Positions 51,489 through 60,813 of a stretch of DNA of 64,000 bases are shown piece by piece. The translations under genes and the position numbers were made by a program. The stretch is from the NCBI GenBank assembly GCA_035546295.1, contig DATKBT010000027.1:1-64000 (forward strand), read 5' to 3'. The DNA comes from DATKBT01 sp035546295 (lineage in GTDB: Bacteria > Acidobacteriota > Thermoanaerobaculia > Multivoradales > Multivoraceae). Position 1 is the stretch's first letter, and each line of letters begins with the position of its first letter. A model generated the notes under the pieces. It searched no databases. It was not told the origin of the DNA and saw only the letters and a list, made by a program, of their open reading frames with translations.

Positions 51489-54400
51489 CGGCGATCTCCC
51501 GTCCCCTGCGTGTCCTCGCCCTTGAAACGCCTCCACCAGCGTCGCACCACGCCCGAACCGCCTCGGGATCCCGTCTCGCTCTCCCGACTGAGGCGCCGCC
51601 GGATCCCGTCGAGCTCCTCCCGCAGCCGGCGGGCGCTCGGCGTTCGCTCCTCGGGCGCCTTTCTCAGCAGCCGCGCGACGACCGACGCGAGCTCGGCATC
51701 GATGCCGGGGGCGAGCCCGTCGAGCGGCTCGGGCTCCTCGTGCAGGATGAGCTGGATCAGCGCTCCGGTGGTCGGAGCGCGAAACGGCCGCCTCCCCGAA
51801 GCGGCCTCGTAGAGCACCGCGCCCAGCGAGAACAGGTCGCTGCGCGCGTCGAGCTCGCGCCCCAGCGCCTGCTCGGGCGACATGTAGGCGAGAGTCCCCG
51901 GGATGGCTCCCGGAGCCGTCAGCGTGTGCTGCAGGGGGTCGTCGACGGCCGCCTGCTCCTGAGGCACGCGGACCCTCTTGGCGACTCCGAAGTCGAGGAT
52001 CTTGGTGACTCCCGAGTCGGTCACGAACAGGTTAGAGGGCTTGATGTCGCGGTGGACGAGCCCCTTCGTGTGCGCCGCCTCCAAGCCACTGGCGACGTCG
52101 AGCGCGATGTCGACGAGCTCGCGCCCCCGGATCGGACCGCGGCGAATCCCCTCGCTGAGCACCGCGCCCTCGAGCAGCTCGAAGGCCATGAACGGCCGCC
52201 CGTCCTGCTCGTCGATCTCGAAGATGGTGCAGATGTTGGGGTGGTTGAGCGAGGAGGCCGCGCGGGCTTCGCGCTCGAAGCGCTCGCGCATCGAGAGATC
52301 GTCACTCAGGTGCTCGGGCAGCAGCTTGAGCGCCACCGCGCGACCGAGCCGCGAGTCGATCCCCTGGAACACCAGCCCCATGCCGCCCGCGCCCAGCTCT
52401 CCCGTGATCCGGTAGCGCCCGATGACGTCGCCGACCGAGATCTCGGTGCCGGGTGCGCGACCGAGCTCGATCCCCAGCTCGCGCGCCAGGCCCCGGCCGA
52501 CGCCGCCGCGCAGCGCGCCGCCGGTGGCCAGCCGATCGCCGAGGACTCCCTCGTCGGCCACCGTCGGGGCGCCGGTCAGACCGGCGGCCTCGCGTGCACG
52601 CCGCAGGCCGTCGAGGAAGGGCTCGGCGACCGAGCGGTGTGCGACGGCCAGCAGCGGGGTGGGCGGCGCGGCGTGGCTGGCGCTGCGCTCGAGCGCGCGA
52701 CCGGCGTCCCCCAGCCGGCCGGTGAGGGCGAAGCAGGCCGCGAGGAGCTGTCGGGCGGGCAGCCAGTCGGGCCGGCGCTGCACGCAGCCCTCGAGCGCTT
52801 CCGCCGCCGCCTCGAGACGTCCCGCCGCGAAGTCGGCGATCGCGAAGGTGAAGTCGTAAGACCAGCTCAGCGCGTCCCGCGACTCGAGCGTCTTGGTCGC
52901 GCGCAGCAGCTCGAGCCCACGCTCGGGATCGCCGGCCAGCGAGACGAAGGTGGCGAGCTGGATCTGGGCCCAGCCCGCGGTCGGGCTCAAGGCGACCGCG
53001 TGCTCGGCGGCGAGCACCGCCTCGTGCAGGGCCCCCTCCAGGGCCTCGGCGCAAGCGAGCGCGACGTGCCCGAGGTGACTGCGCTCGTCGGCTGCGACCG
53101 CGCTCTCGGCGGCGCGGCGCAGCTCGCGCATTGCGGTCTTTGGATCCTGGTGCCACTGGTTGAGGAGCCGGTGAAAGAGCGCCATCGCAACGCCGTAGTG
53201 CGCCATCGTCATGCCCGGCGCGCTCGCCGCACCCTCGGCGAACAGGTCGGCGGCGACCTCGGTCTCGTCTCGCGAGAAGCGCCACAGGTGCCACCACCCC
53301 CGTTGGACCAGCTCCCACGCGTCGAGACGATCGCGATCCGCCGCGGCCGACCTCTCGGCCTCGGCCCACCAGACCGCGGGGCCGACGGCGGCCGCCACCG
53401 CGCGCGCGATCTCGTCCTGGGCCTCGAAGGCGTCCTTTACCGTGCGATCGAAACGCTCGCTCATCACCGGCACGCCGTCGGGTGCGGCGACCACCTTGAC
53501 GTTGAGCCGCAGGCGATCACCCGCGATGCGCAGGCTCCCCTCGAGGGTGTAGGGAGCGGCGCCGGAGCGCGAGTCGACCGAGCTGCCGCCGACCACCACG
53601 CGCATCGCTCCGCGCCACTCGGCGAGCCGGGTCAGGAGGTCCTCGCGCAGGCCATCCGCGAACCCCGAAGGCGTGGCGTGACCCGACAGCTCCTCGAACG
53701 GCGCCACGACCAGCCCGGGCGGGCCCGAAAGCTGCGCCGTCGAACCGCTGCGGGTGAGCGACGACGAGCTCCTGGCCTCCTCGACGAATCGCTGGATGCC
53801 CAGGAAGTCGCCGACCGCACGCACGAAGACAGGCCACGCGGGCTCGTGCTCGAGCACCAGGTGGTTGGAGCTCTCGAGCACGACGAAGCACGATCCCGGG
53901 ATCAGGCGAGCGAGCTCCTCCCCCTGCTCGAGCGGCGCCACGCGCTCGTTGCGGCTGTGGATCACCAGGGTGGGAACGGCCACCTTGGGCAGCAGGTCGC
54001 GGACGTCGATGTTGCCGAAGGACTCGAGGATCGCGGCCGCGTTCTCGGCCGACGTGCTGACCTTCTGGAGCTCGCTCCACCACTCCTGCTGCTCGGCCGT
54101 TCCCTCGGGGATGAAGTTCCGCGTCCACAGATCGCGAAACTCGCGGCTGCGCATCCCCCAGCCGTGACGCACCAGCGTCAACAGCGCGCGGCGCTCCTCC
54201 ATCTCGGCCCGGTTGCCGCGCTTCGCCCAGCCGCGCGAGTAACCGCCGTAGAGCACCATCTTCTTCACCCGATCGGGATGGCGGACGGCGTAGGCCGCCG
54301 ACACCGCGCACCCCTGCGAGATGCCGAACAGGTCGAAGCGCTCGAGCTCCAGATGGTCGACCACCGTCTCCAGGTCCTCGACCATCTCGTCGAAACCGAA

Positions 54401-54628
54401 CTCGCCGACGTTCCAGTCCGACAGACCCGTTCCCCGCTCGTCGTACCTCACCAGGGTCCGGTCGAGCGCCAGAGCCCTGAAGAGATGGCGCCAGACCGGG
54501 CTGTGCCAGTCGTACTCCAGATGGTTCAGCCAGTTGGCGGCCTTGACCAGCGGAGGCCCCTCGCCCGCCGTGGCGAACGCCAGGCGGACGCCGTCGGGCG
54601 TCGTGCAGAATCCGAGGTTCTGGTCCAA
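51485..54628 (-). CDS. Alpha/beta hydrolase - TolB/FlgO-like - TPR - kinase fusion
   Basis: A 1047-residue protein with the kinase at the C-terminus. Residues about 1-280: alpha/beta hydrolase (ANWLNHLEYDWHSPVWRHLF, YDERGTGLSDW, LFGISQGCAVSAAYAV with Ser, STHNHLV-like ESSNHLVLEHEP with His). About 310-430: a domain like those of adenylate-cyclase-linked and TolB/FlgO proteins (VVAPFEELSGHATPSGFADG, YTLEGSLRIAGDRLRLNVKV). About 440-680: TPR-like helices. About 735-1000: intact kinase (LGAGGMGLVFQGID, RAVALKLLPEH, GLVHRDIKPSNLFV, ILDFGVAKRV). The start is TTG 54628 with AGGGGA 11 bases upstream. No membrane span is seen, so it is probably cytoplasmic. It heads the operon with the OCD-like and dehydratase-like genes. 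Confidence 0.85.
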   Translation of the reverse strand: MDQNLGFCTTPDGVRLAFATAGEGPPLVKAANWLNHLEYDWHSPVWRHLFRALALDRTLVRYDERGTGLSDWNVGEFGFDEMVEDLETVVDHLELERFDLFGISQGCAVSAAYAVRHPDRVKKMVLYGGYSRGWAKRGNRAEMEERRALLTLVRHGWGMRSREFRDLWTRNFIPEGTAEQQEWWSELQKVSTSAENAAAILESFGNIDVRDLLPKVAVPTLVIHSRNERVAPLEQGEELARLIPGSCFVVLESSNHLVLEHEPAWPVFVRAVGDFLGIQRFVEEARSSSSLTRSGSTAQLSGPPGLVVAPFEELSGHATPSGFADGLREDLLTRLAEWRGAMRVVVGGSSVDSRSGAAPYTLEGSLRIAGDRLRLNVKVVAAPDGVPVMSERFDRTVKDAFEAQDEIARAVAAAVGPAVWWAEAERSAAADRDRLDAWELVQRGWWHLWRFSRDETEVAADLFAEGAASAPGMTMAHYGVAMALFHRLLNQWHQDPKTAMRELRRAAESAVAADERSHLGHVALACAEALEGALHEAVLAAEHAVALSPTAGWAQIQLATFVSLAGDPERGLELLRATKTLESRDALSWSYDFTFAIADFAAGRLEAAAEALEGCVQRRPDWLPARQLLAACFALTGRLGDAGRALERSASHAAPPTPLLAVAHRSVAEPFLDGLRRAREAAGLTGAPTVADEGVLGDRLATGGALRGGVGRGLARELGIELGRAPGTEISVGDVIGRYRITGELGAGGMGLVFQGIDSRLGRAVALKLLPEHLSDDLSMRERFEREARAASSLNHPNICTIFEIDEQDGRPFMAFELLEGAVLSEGIRRGPIRGRELVDIALDVASGLEAAHTKGLVHRDIKPSNLFVTDSGVTKILDFGVAKRVRVPQEQAAVDDPLQHTLTAPGAIPGTLAYMSPEQALGRELDARSDLFSLGAVLYEAASGRRPFRAPTTGALIQLILHEEPEPLDGLAPGIDAELASVVARLLRKAPEERTPSARRLREELDGIRRRLSRESETGSRGGSGVVRRWWRRFKGEDTQGTGDRR

Positions 54629-54935
54629 AAATCGGTCCCCTGGAGCTCCTTCGACGAGCGCTGAATCTATCAGCGAGCAACCCGCGCCTCTTTCTCCTTT
54701 CTGCCCGTCTCACCATGAGACGGAGGGGGCTCGAGCCGCAGAGTCGGACGCGCCGAGACCGCGCGAGCTGCTGCGCCGAGCAGACCTCTCGGCGCGGAAC
54801 GACGACGGTCGTCCCCCCCGCGCGACCGACCCGAGCGTCCGGCAACCGGTGCGGACTGGCGACCGATGCCGAACCGGCGGCGCTGCTGCCCGTGGGGCCG
54901 GTGCTGGCCGAGACGGAGTAGCGTCGGCCGCGCGT
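54629..54935. other. Gene-free stretch
   Basis: The 300 bases upstream of the hydrolase-kinase operon contain no credible gene. Its promoter should lie here; I see no consensus match. The LLM oxidoreductase on the same strand ends at 54936. Confidence 0.45.
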
Positions 54936-55835
54936 TCACGCGAAGGCCCTGAACACCTCGTCGAAGGCATCCATCTGGTTGCCGGACGCCGACGAGGGCA
55001 CCAGGATCGGCGTTCCGAGCCCCGCCTCGCGCCAGGCCTCGACCCCTTCGCGCACCCGTGCCGCCGGTCCGAACAGCGTCACCTGCTCGAGCCACGCGTC
55101 GCTCATGAAGCGCGCCGCGCCGTCATAGTCGCTGCGCTCCAGCGCCGCCTCGATGCCGTCCATCTCCTCGACGAAGCCGGCCTCGCGCCAGTAGTTGCGG
55201 TAGTTGGGCAGCAGCACGTAGCTGGCGAGGGTGCGCCGGTGACGCGTGCGCGCGGCGTCGAGATCGTCGCTGATCACGGTGGGGATCATGTTGCCGACGA
55301 AGAAGCCTTCCCTCGCGCCGGCCTCGGCGATGACCCCGGCGGAATGCGGAAAATGGGAGCGTACGGCGTTGGCGAACACCACCCCCTCGGCGACCTCGCA
55401 GGCGAGCGCCACCATGCGATCGCGCAGACCGGCGACCGTGATCGGCGGCAGCTCGCCGACTCGCTCGACCGCCCGCAGCTCCTCCACGAAACCGCGGACG
55501 TCGGCCAGCGGCTTGCCCACCTCGAGCCCGAGGCGGCGGTGCATGGGTCCATGGCTGACCCCGATGCCGAAGCGGAAGCGGCCGCCCGACACCTCGTGGA
55601 GGAAGGCGACGTTGTGCGCGAAGTCGACGACGTGTCGCGTGTAGATCGGCGTGATCGAGGTGCCGAAGGGAATGCGCTCGGTGGCCAGCGCGACCGCCAG
55701 GCAGAGCGCCAGGTTGTCTCCGAGGCTCGGCCCGTAGATGCCGGCGAAGCCGCGGCCCTCGATCTCGGCGGCGAGCTCGATCGTCGCGCGGCGCCGTCCG
55801 GGCACCGCCGCCAGCGACAGCGCTGGGAGGGGCAT
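54936..55835 (-). CDS. LLM-class flavin-dependent oxidoreductase
   Basis: A 299-residue luciferase-like TIM barrel: AAEIEGRGFAGIYGPSLGDN, LALATERIPFGTSITPIYTR, FLHEVSGGRFRFGIGVSHGP and the C-terminal VEAWREAGLGTPILVP. This is the family using F420 or FMN, annotated in many actinobacteria and acidobacteria as F420-dependent. The substrate cannot be told. I start it at ATG 55835; the frame stays open further upstream but without domain sense. It stands alone, 122 bases from the divergent S9 peptidase. Confidence 0.87.
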   Translation of the reverse strand: MPLPALSLAAVPGRRRATIELAAEIEGRGFAGIYGPSLGDNLALCLAVALATERIPFGTSITPIYTRHVVDFAHNVAFLHEVSGGRFRFGIGVSHGPMHRRLGLEVGKPLADVRGFVEELRAVERVGELPPITVAGLRDRMVALACEVAEGVVFANAVRSHFPHSAGVIAEAGAREGFFVGNMIPTVISDDLDAARTRHRRTLASYVLLPNYRNYWREAGFVEEMDGIEAALERSDYDGAARFMSDAWLEQVTLFGPAARVREGVEAWREAGLGTPILVPSSASGNQMDAFDEVFRAFA

Positions 55836-55956
55836 GCCGCGATGGTAGCGCGTCACGGCTGCGGGTGCTCGCCTGCGAGTGCGCGCCTGAGTGCGGCCTG
55901 TCACAATCGAGAGCTCGACCTCCCCGGGATGCGACCCCATCCGCTGGAGCCCCGCC

Positions 55957-58239
55957 ATGGCGTTTCCATCGAACTGCGCGCGCCGCACGATTCCGAGCGC
56001 TCTGACCGTCGCCGTCGCCGGCCTCGTCTTCGCCGCCGGCTCGATCGGCGTCGCGCAGCAGCCCTCGCGTCTCACTCTCGAGCGGCTCTACTCGCTGCCC
56101 AGCCTGATCGGCACCGCGCCCGGCGGCTTCGCCTGGTCGCCCGACTCCCGGCGGCTGGCCTTCCTGTGGAACGACGAGGGAATGCCGTTTCGCGACGTCT
56201 GGGTGCTCGACCTCGACGAGGCCCCGCTCGCGCCCCGGCGGGCGACGCGGTTCGTGGAATCGGCGGGGGCTGCCGAGCCGATGCCGGCGGATCCGCTCGA
56301 GGCGGCCGCGCACCAGGAACGGATCGAGCGCGACCGTGGCGTCGCAGCCGTGACCTGGCACCCCGACGGCGTGCGGCTGCTGGCGACGTATCGCGGTGAC
56401 CTCTGGCTCGTCGGGCTCGACGGAGAATCTGCGCCCGAGAACGTGACGGAGAGTGCAGCGGCTGAGTCTCGAGCGGCCTTCTCGCACACCGGCGACGCTC
56501 TGGCGATGCTGCGGCTCGGAGACCTGTGGATCGCAGCGCTCGACGACCGCGGCCGTCCCGCGGCCCCACGGCGAGTCACGTCGCTCGGTTCGGAGGCGGT
56601 GCGCATCGGCGGCTTCGCCTTCTCCCCCGACGGCTCGCAGCTGTGGATCCGGGTCGCCGACTCGAGCCGGGTGCCGCGCCGCTCGATCCCCGACTACCTG
56701 CACGAGGAGCCCGAGATGCTGCAGGTGCGCCGGGCCCACCCGGGCGAAGAGCCCGTGCGCGAGCGCGTCGCCGTGGTCTCGGCGGCCGGCGACGCGCGCG
56801 AGATCCGCTGGCTGGAGACCGCCCAGGAGGAGACCGATCCGGTCTGGAGCGTGCGCTGGTCTCCCGACGGCAGGTTCGTCGCGGTCGACACCAGCGACCT
56901 CTTCGTCAAGCGGCGGCGCATCCTGATCGCCGACCCGCAGACCGGCGACGCGCGCACCCTGGTCGAGGAGTCCGACCCGCACAACGTCACCGCCGGCTGG
57001 CAGATCGAGTGGGCGCGGAACGGAAGCGGCCTCTACTTCCTCTCCGACCGCGAGGACGACGTCCACGTCTGGCGCGCCGACCTCGAGACCGGTACGACCC
57101 AGCGCATCACGCCCGGCCCGGGCGCCGTCGCCGGCTTCGAGGTGACGCCGGAGGCCCTGATCGTGGTCTCCAACCGCGACCGTGCCGAGGGTCGTCAGAT
57201 CGACCGCGTTGCGCTCTCGGGCGGCAAGCCACGTTCGGGCGGCGAGCCGCATCGGCTCAGCCGCCGCCCCGGCACCCACGAGCCGACCGTCTCGCCCGAT
57301 GGGCGCTGGGCCGCCGTGGCGTTCTCGAGCGACACGACGCCCCCCGAGCTCCTGCTCACCGACCTCGGCTCCGGACCCATCGCGGACACCCTGCGCGAGC
57401 GCCGGATCACGGTGTCGCCGATCGACGAGTTCTCGCGCTACGACTGGGTCGAGCCCAGCTACGTGACCTTTCCTTCGCAAGTCGACGACACCATCCTGCA
57501 CGGGCGCCTGACCCTGCCACCCGACCTCGACCGCGGGGAGAAGCACCCCGCGATCCTCGGCTCGGTCTACAGCGACACGGTGCGCAACCAGTGGGGCGGC
57601 CGCACCGCGCATCCGACGTGGGCCCTCGACCAGTTCCTGGTCCAGGAGGGCTACGTCCTGCTCAACGTCGACATCCGCGGGAGCTGGGGCCACGGCCGCG
57701 AGCACCGCCAGGGCATCTACCTCGACTACGGCGGCATCGACGTCGAGGACCTGGCGAGCGGCGTCGCCTACCTAGAGAGCCTCGGCTTCGTCGACATGGA
57801 GCGCGTCGGCCTGTGGGGCTCGAGCTACGGCGGACTGCTCACCACGATGTCGCTCTTTCGCAAGCCCGAGCTCTACGCCGCCGGGGTCGCCGGCGCCCCC
57901 GCGACCAACGTCCGCCACGCCCTGACCGGGCAGATGACGGTGATGATGCACCCCGAAGACCACGCCGCCGAGTACGACGACTCGTCGTCGTTCACCCACG
58001 CCGCCGGGCTCGAGGATCCGCTCCTGATCATCCACGGCATGCGCGACACGATCGTCCTGTACCGCGACACCGTGAACCTGGTGCAGCGGCTGATCGCGCT
58101 CGGCAAGGGGGAGCACGTCGACGTGGTGACGCTCCCCGACGCCGGGCACGGCTGGGACACCGAAGGTCTTGCCCAGACGCGCTTCGCGTTCGGCAAGCTC
58201 GTGGAGTTCTTCGACCGGCACCTGATGGGGGAGCGCTAG
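55957..58239 (+). CDS. Secreted S9 family prolyl oligopeptidase (DPP IV-like)
   Basis: A 760-residue exported peptidase. The signal peptide (about 12-33, ALTVAVAGLVFAAGSIGVAQ) precedes a beta-propeller (about 40-500; FAWSPDSRRLAFLWNDEG, VRWSPDGRFVAVDTSDLF) and the catalytic alpha/beta hydrolase domain. Ser about residue 622 is in GLWGSSYGGLL, Asp about 696 in IIHGMRDTIVLY, His about 729 in LPDAGHGWD, the full triad. DYGGIDVEDLASGVAYLESL is typical of the DPP IV branch. It cleaves short peptides after Pro or similar, in the periplasm or outside. ATG 55957 with GGAG upstream. Confidence 0.92.
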   Translation: MAFPSNCARRTIPSALTVAVAGLVFAAGSIGVAQQPSRLTLERLYSLPSLIGTAPGGFAWSPDSRRLAFLWNDEGMPFRDVWVLDLDEAPLAPRRATRFVESAGAAEPMPADPLEAAAHQERIERDRGVAAVTWHPDGVRLLATYRGDLWLVGLDGESAPENVTESAAAESRAAFSHTGDALAMLRLGDLWIAALDDRGRPAAPRRVTSLGSEAVRIGGFAFSPDGSQLWIRVADSSRVPRRSIPDYLHEEPEMLQVRRAHPGEEPVRERVAVVSAAGDAREIRWLETAQEETDPVWSVRWSPDGRFVAVDTSDLFVKRRRILIADPQTGDARTLVEESDPHNVTAGWQIEWARNGSGLYFLSDREDDVHVWRADLETGTTQRITPGPGAVAGFEVTPEALIVVSNRDRAEGRQIDRVALSGGKPRSGGEPHRLSRRPGTHEPTVSPDGRWAAVAFSSDTTPPELLLTDLGSGPIADTLRERRITVSPIDEFSRYDWVEPSYVTFPSQVDDTILHGRLTLPPDLDRGEKHPAILGSVYSDTVRNQWGGRTAHPTWALDQFLVQEGYVLLNVDIRGSWGHGREHRQGIYLDYGGIDVEDLASGVAYLESLGFVDMERVGLWGSSYGGLLTTMSLFRKPELYAAGVAGAPATNVRHALTGQMTVMMHPEDHAAEYDDSSSFTHAAGLEDPLLIIHGMRDTIVLYRDTVNLVQRLIALGKGEHVDVVTLPDAGHGWDTEGLAQTRFAFGKLVEFFDRHLMGER

Positions 58240-58307
58240 TAGCCCCTCGGAGCGCACGACCGCCTCCGAGCCGGCGGTAGAGTCGGTTCGGGGCTTCTGA
58301 TTCGGTG

Positions 58308-60788
58308 ATGAAGGCAGCACGCTCGACTCCAGGTGTTCTCGTCGAGGATCCGCCCCAGCGCGATCCGCCCGAGGACGATCCACCCCAGCGCGATCCACCC
58401 CAGCGCGATCCACCCCAGCGCGATCCACCCGAGGGCGATCCGCCCCAGCGCGATCCACCCGAGGGCGATCCGCCCCAGCGCGATCCGCCCGTGGGCGATC
58501 CGCCCGAGGACAATCCGCCCCAGCGTGATCCGCCCCAGCGCGATCCGCCCCAGCGCGATCCACCCCAGTGCGATCCGCCCGAGCTCGCGGAGCCCCCTCG
58601 CCGGCACGCCCATCAGCGACTGGCGACCACGACTCTCCTCATCCTCTTCCTGACGGCGCTGGCCGGCCCCGGCCACTCGGAGGACGGCTACGAGCTGTGG
58701 CTGCGCTACTGGACGGTCTCCGATGACGGCCTGCTCGAGAGCTACCGATCCGCGATCCGCAGCGTGGTGCTGCCGGGCGGGTCGGCGACCCTGACCGCGA
58801 CCCGCGACGAGCTCGCGCGCGGCCTGCGCGGCCTCTTGGGCGCCGAGGTGCCGATCGTCGAGGAGGTCGTCGGGCGGATCGCCGGCGACGGCGTGCTGCT
58901 CGCGGGCACGCCGGCGTCCTCGCCTCGGATCGCGGAGCTGCGGCTCGCGGACGAGCTGCGGCGAGCTGGAGACGAGGGCTTCGTCCTGCGCTCGACGGCG
59001 GTCGACGGGCAGCCCGCCATCGTGCTCGCGGCCAACACCGACGTCGGCGTGCTGCGCGGAGCCTTCCATTTGCTCCGGCTGCTCCAGACCCACCAGCGAA
59101 TCGACGCCTTGGCGCTCGTCGAGGCCCCGCGCATTCGGCACCGCGTCCTCGACCACTGGGACAACCTCGATCGCACCGTGGAGCGAGGGTACGCGGGCTT
59201 CTCACTCTGGGACTGGCACGAGCTGCCGGACCACCTCGACCCCCGATACACCGACTACGCCCGCGCCAACGCCTCCCTCGGCGTCAACGGGACGGTCCTG
59301 ACCAACGTCAACGCGGACGCCACGGCGCTCACCGGCGCGTATCTCGAGAAGACCGCCGCGCTCGCCGGCGTCTTTCGCCCCTGGGGCCTGCGCGTCTACC
59401 TCACCGCCCGCTTCTCGGCTCCCGCGGAGATCGGCGGCCTCGACACCGCCGACCCCCTCGACGCCGAGGTCGCGGCGTGGTGGCGCGCGAAGGTCGCCGA
59501 GATCTACCGGCACATCCCGGACTTCGGCGGCTTCCTGGTCAAGGCGAATTCCGAGGGGCAGCCCGGTCCCCAGGACTACGGCCGCAGCCACGCCGAGGGC
59601 GCCAACCTGCTCGCCGACGCACTGGCGCCGCACGGCGGCATCGTCATGTGGCGCGCCTTCGTGTACGCGGACCGGCCGGCCGAGGATCGCGCGAAGCAGG
59701 CGTACGACGAGCTCACGCCGCTCGACGGCCGCTTTCGCCCCAACGTGCTGGTCCAGGTCAAGAACGGGCCGATCGACTTCCAGCCGCGCGAGCCCTTCCA
59801 CCCGCTGTTCGGCGCGATGCCCGAGACCCCGTTGATGCTGGAGCTCCAGATCACGCAGGAGTACCTGGGCTTCGCCACCCATCTCGCGTTCCTCGGCCCG
59901 TTGTGGGAGGAGGTGCTGCGCGCCGACACCCACGCCCGCGGTCCCGGATCGCTGGTGGCGCGCGTCGTCGACGGCAGCCTCGACGACCATCGTCTCAGCG
60001 GCATCGCGGGGGTTGCCAACACCGGCACCGACCGCAACTGGTGCGGCTCGGTGATGGCCTGCGCCAACTGGTACGCCTTCGGCCGGCTCGCCTGGGACCC
60101 CGCCCTCTCGTCGAAGACGATCGCCGAAGAGTGGATCCGGTCGACCTTCGGCAACGACCCGGAGGTGCTCGCCGGGATCGAGTCGATGCTGCTGGGCTCA
60201 CGTGAGGCCGTGGTCGACTACATGACCCCGCTGGGGCTCCACCACCTGATGACGCGCGGCCACCACTACGGCCCGGGTCCCTGGGTCAGCGGCGGACCGC
60301 GCACCGACTGGACCTCGGTCTACTACCACCGCGCCGACGCCGAGGGGATCGGGTTCGACCGCACCGCGACCGGCAGCGACGCCGTCGGCCAGTACTTCCC
60401 GCCGGTCCGCGACCTCTTCGGCGATCTCGAGCGCGTGCCCGAGGAGCTCCTCCTCTGGTTCCACCACGTCCCGTGGGACCGCCGCATGTCGTCGGGCCGG
60501 ACGCTCTGGCGCGAGCTCCTCCATCGCTATCAGCGAGGCGTCGAACGGGTCCGCGAGATGCAGGCGACCTGGCGCGCCCTCGAGGGGAGGATCGACGGCG
60601 AGCGCTACTCGCAGGTGCGAGACTTCCTCGCCATCCAGGAGAAGGAGGCGCGCTGGTGGCGCGACGCCTGTGTCCGCTACTTCCAGAGCCTCTCGGGCCG
60701 CCCGATTCCCGAAGGCTACGAGCTCGGCGAGCGCTCGCTGGAGGAGCTCCAGGCGATCACGCATGCGTACGCGCCAGGCTGGTGGTAG
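58308..60788 (+). CDS. GH67 alpha-glucuronidase with N-terminal repeat extension
   Basis: About 826 residues. The first ~100 contain sixteen DPPxx units encoded by the 15-bp repeat. A hydrophobic segment follows (LATTTLLILFLTALAGPGHS), then a complete GH67 enzyme: HWDNLDRTVERGYAGFSLWD, the acid Glu in LVKANSEGQPGPQDYGR, and the base pair Asp/Glu in VQVKNGPIDFQPREPF and MLELQITQEYLGF. It removes 4-O-methylglucuronic acid from xylo-oligosaccharides. No ATG, GTG or TTG lies in frame between repeat and hydrophobic segment, so translation must start before the repeat, which places an odd extension ahead of the signal peptide. ATG 58308 chosen; GTG 58305 is adjacent. It is the plus-strand gene of a xylan locus. 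Confidence 0.88.
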   Translation: MKAARSTPGVLVEDPPQRDPPEDDPPQRDPPQRDPPQRDPPEGDPPQRDPPEGDPPQRDPPVGDPPEDNPPQRDPPQRDPPQRDPPQCDPPELAEPPRRHAHQRLATTTLLILFLTALAGPGHSEDGYELWLRYWTVSDDGLLESYRSAIRSVVLPGGSATLTATRDELARGLRGLLGAEVPIVEEVVGRIAGDGVLLAGTPASSPRIAELRLADELRRAGDEGFVLRSTAVDGQPAIVLAANTDVGVLRGAFHLLRLLQTHQRIDALALVEAPRIRHRVLDHWDNLDRTVERGYAGFSLWDWHELPDHLDPRYTDYARANASLGVNGTVLTNVNADATALTGAYLEKTAALAGVFRPWGLRVYLTARFSAPAEIGGLDTADPLDAEVAAWWRAKVAEIYRHIPDFGGFLVKANSEGQPGPQDYGRSHAEGANLLADALAPHGGIVMWRAFVYADRPAEDRAKQAYDELTPLDGRFRPNVLVQVKNGPIDFQPREPFHPLFGAMPETPLMLELQITQEYLGFATHLAFLGPLWEEVLRADTHARGPGSLVARVVDGSLDDHRLSGIAGVANTGTDRNWCGSVMACANWYAFGRLAWDPALSSKTIAEEWIRSTFGNDPEVLAGIESMLLGSREAVVDYMTPLGLHHLMTRGHHYGPGPWVSGGPRTDWTSVYYHRADAEGIGFDRTATGSDAVGQYFPPVRDLFGDLERVPEELLLWFHHVPWDRRMSSGRTLWRELLHRYQRGVERVREMQATWRALEGRIDGERYSQVRDFLAIQEKEARWWRDACVRYFQSLSGRPIPEGYELGERSLEELQAITHAYAPGWW
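58347..58586. repeat. 15-bp tandem repeat array, about sixteen units
   Basis: The unit GATCCGCCCCAGCGC and close variants (GATCCACCC..., GATCCGCCCGAGGAC) repeats about sixteen times. It codes for DPPQR, DPPED, DPPEG, DPPVG and similar pentapeptides on the plus strand. The minus strand gives pentapeptide-like phrases (GRIALGWIAL) in one frame and DRAGADRAGV in another, with no stop in several frames. Unit length is a multiple of three, so gain or loss of units keeps the gene in frame. Confidence 0.93.
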
Positions 60789-60813
60789 CGGGACGGGGCG
60801 GCGAGTCTCGGCG

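Noticed and set aside
58236..59156. Minus-strand frame with GRIALGWIAL pentapeptide-like repeats
   Set aside because: It is the reverse reading of the 15-bp repeat. The rest of the frame is antisense to a well-supported GH67 domain and has no domain sense.
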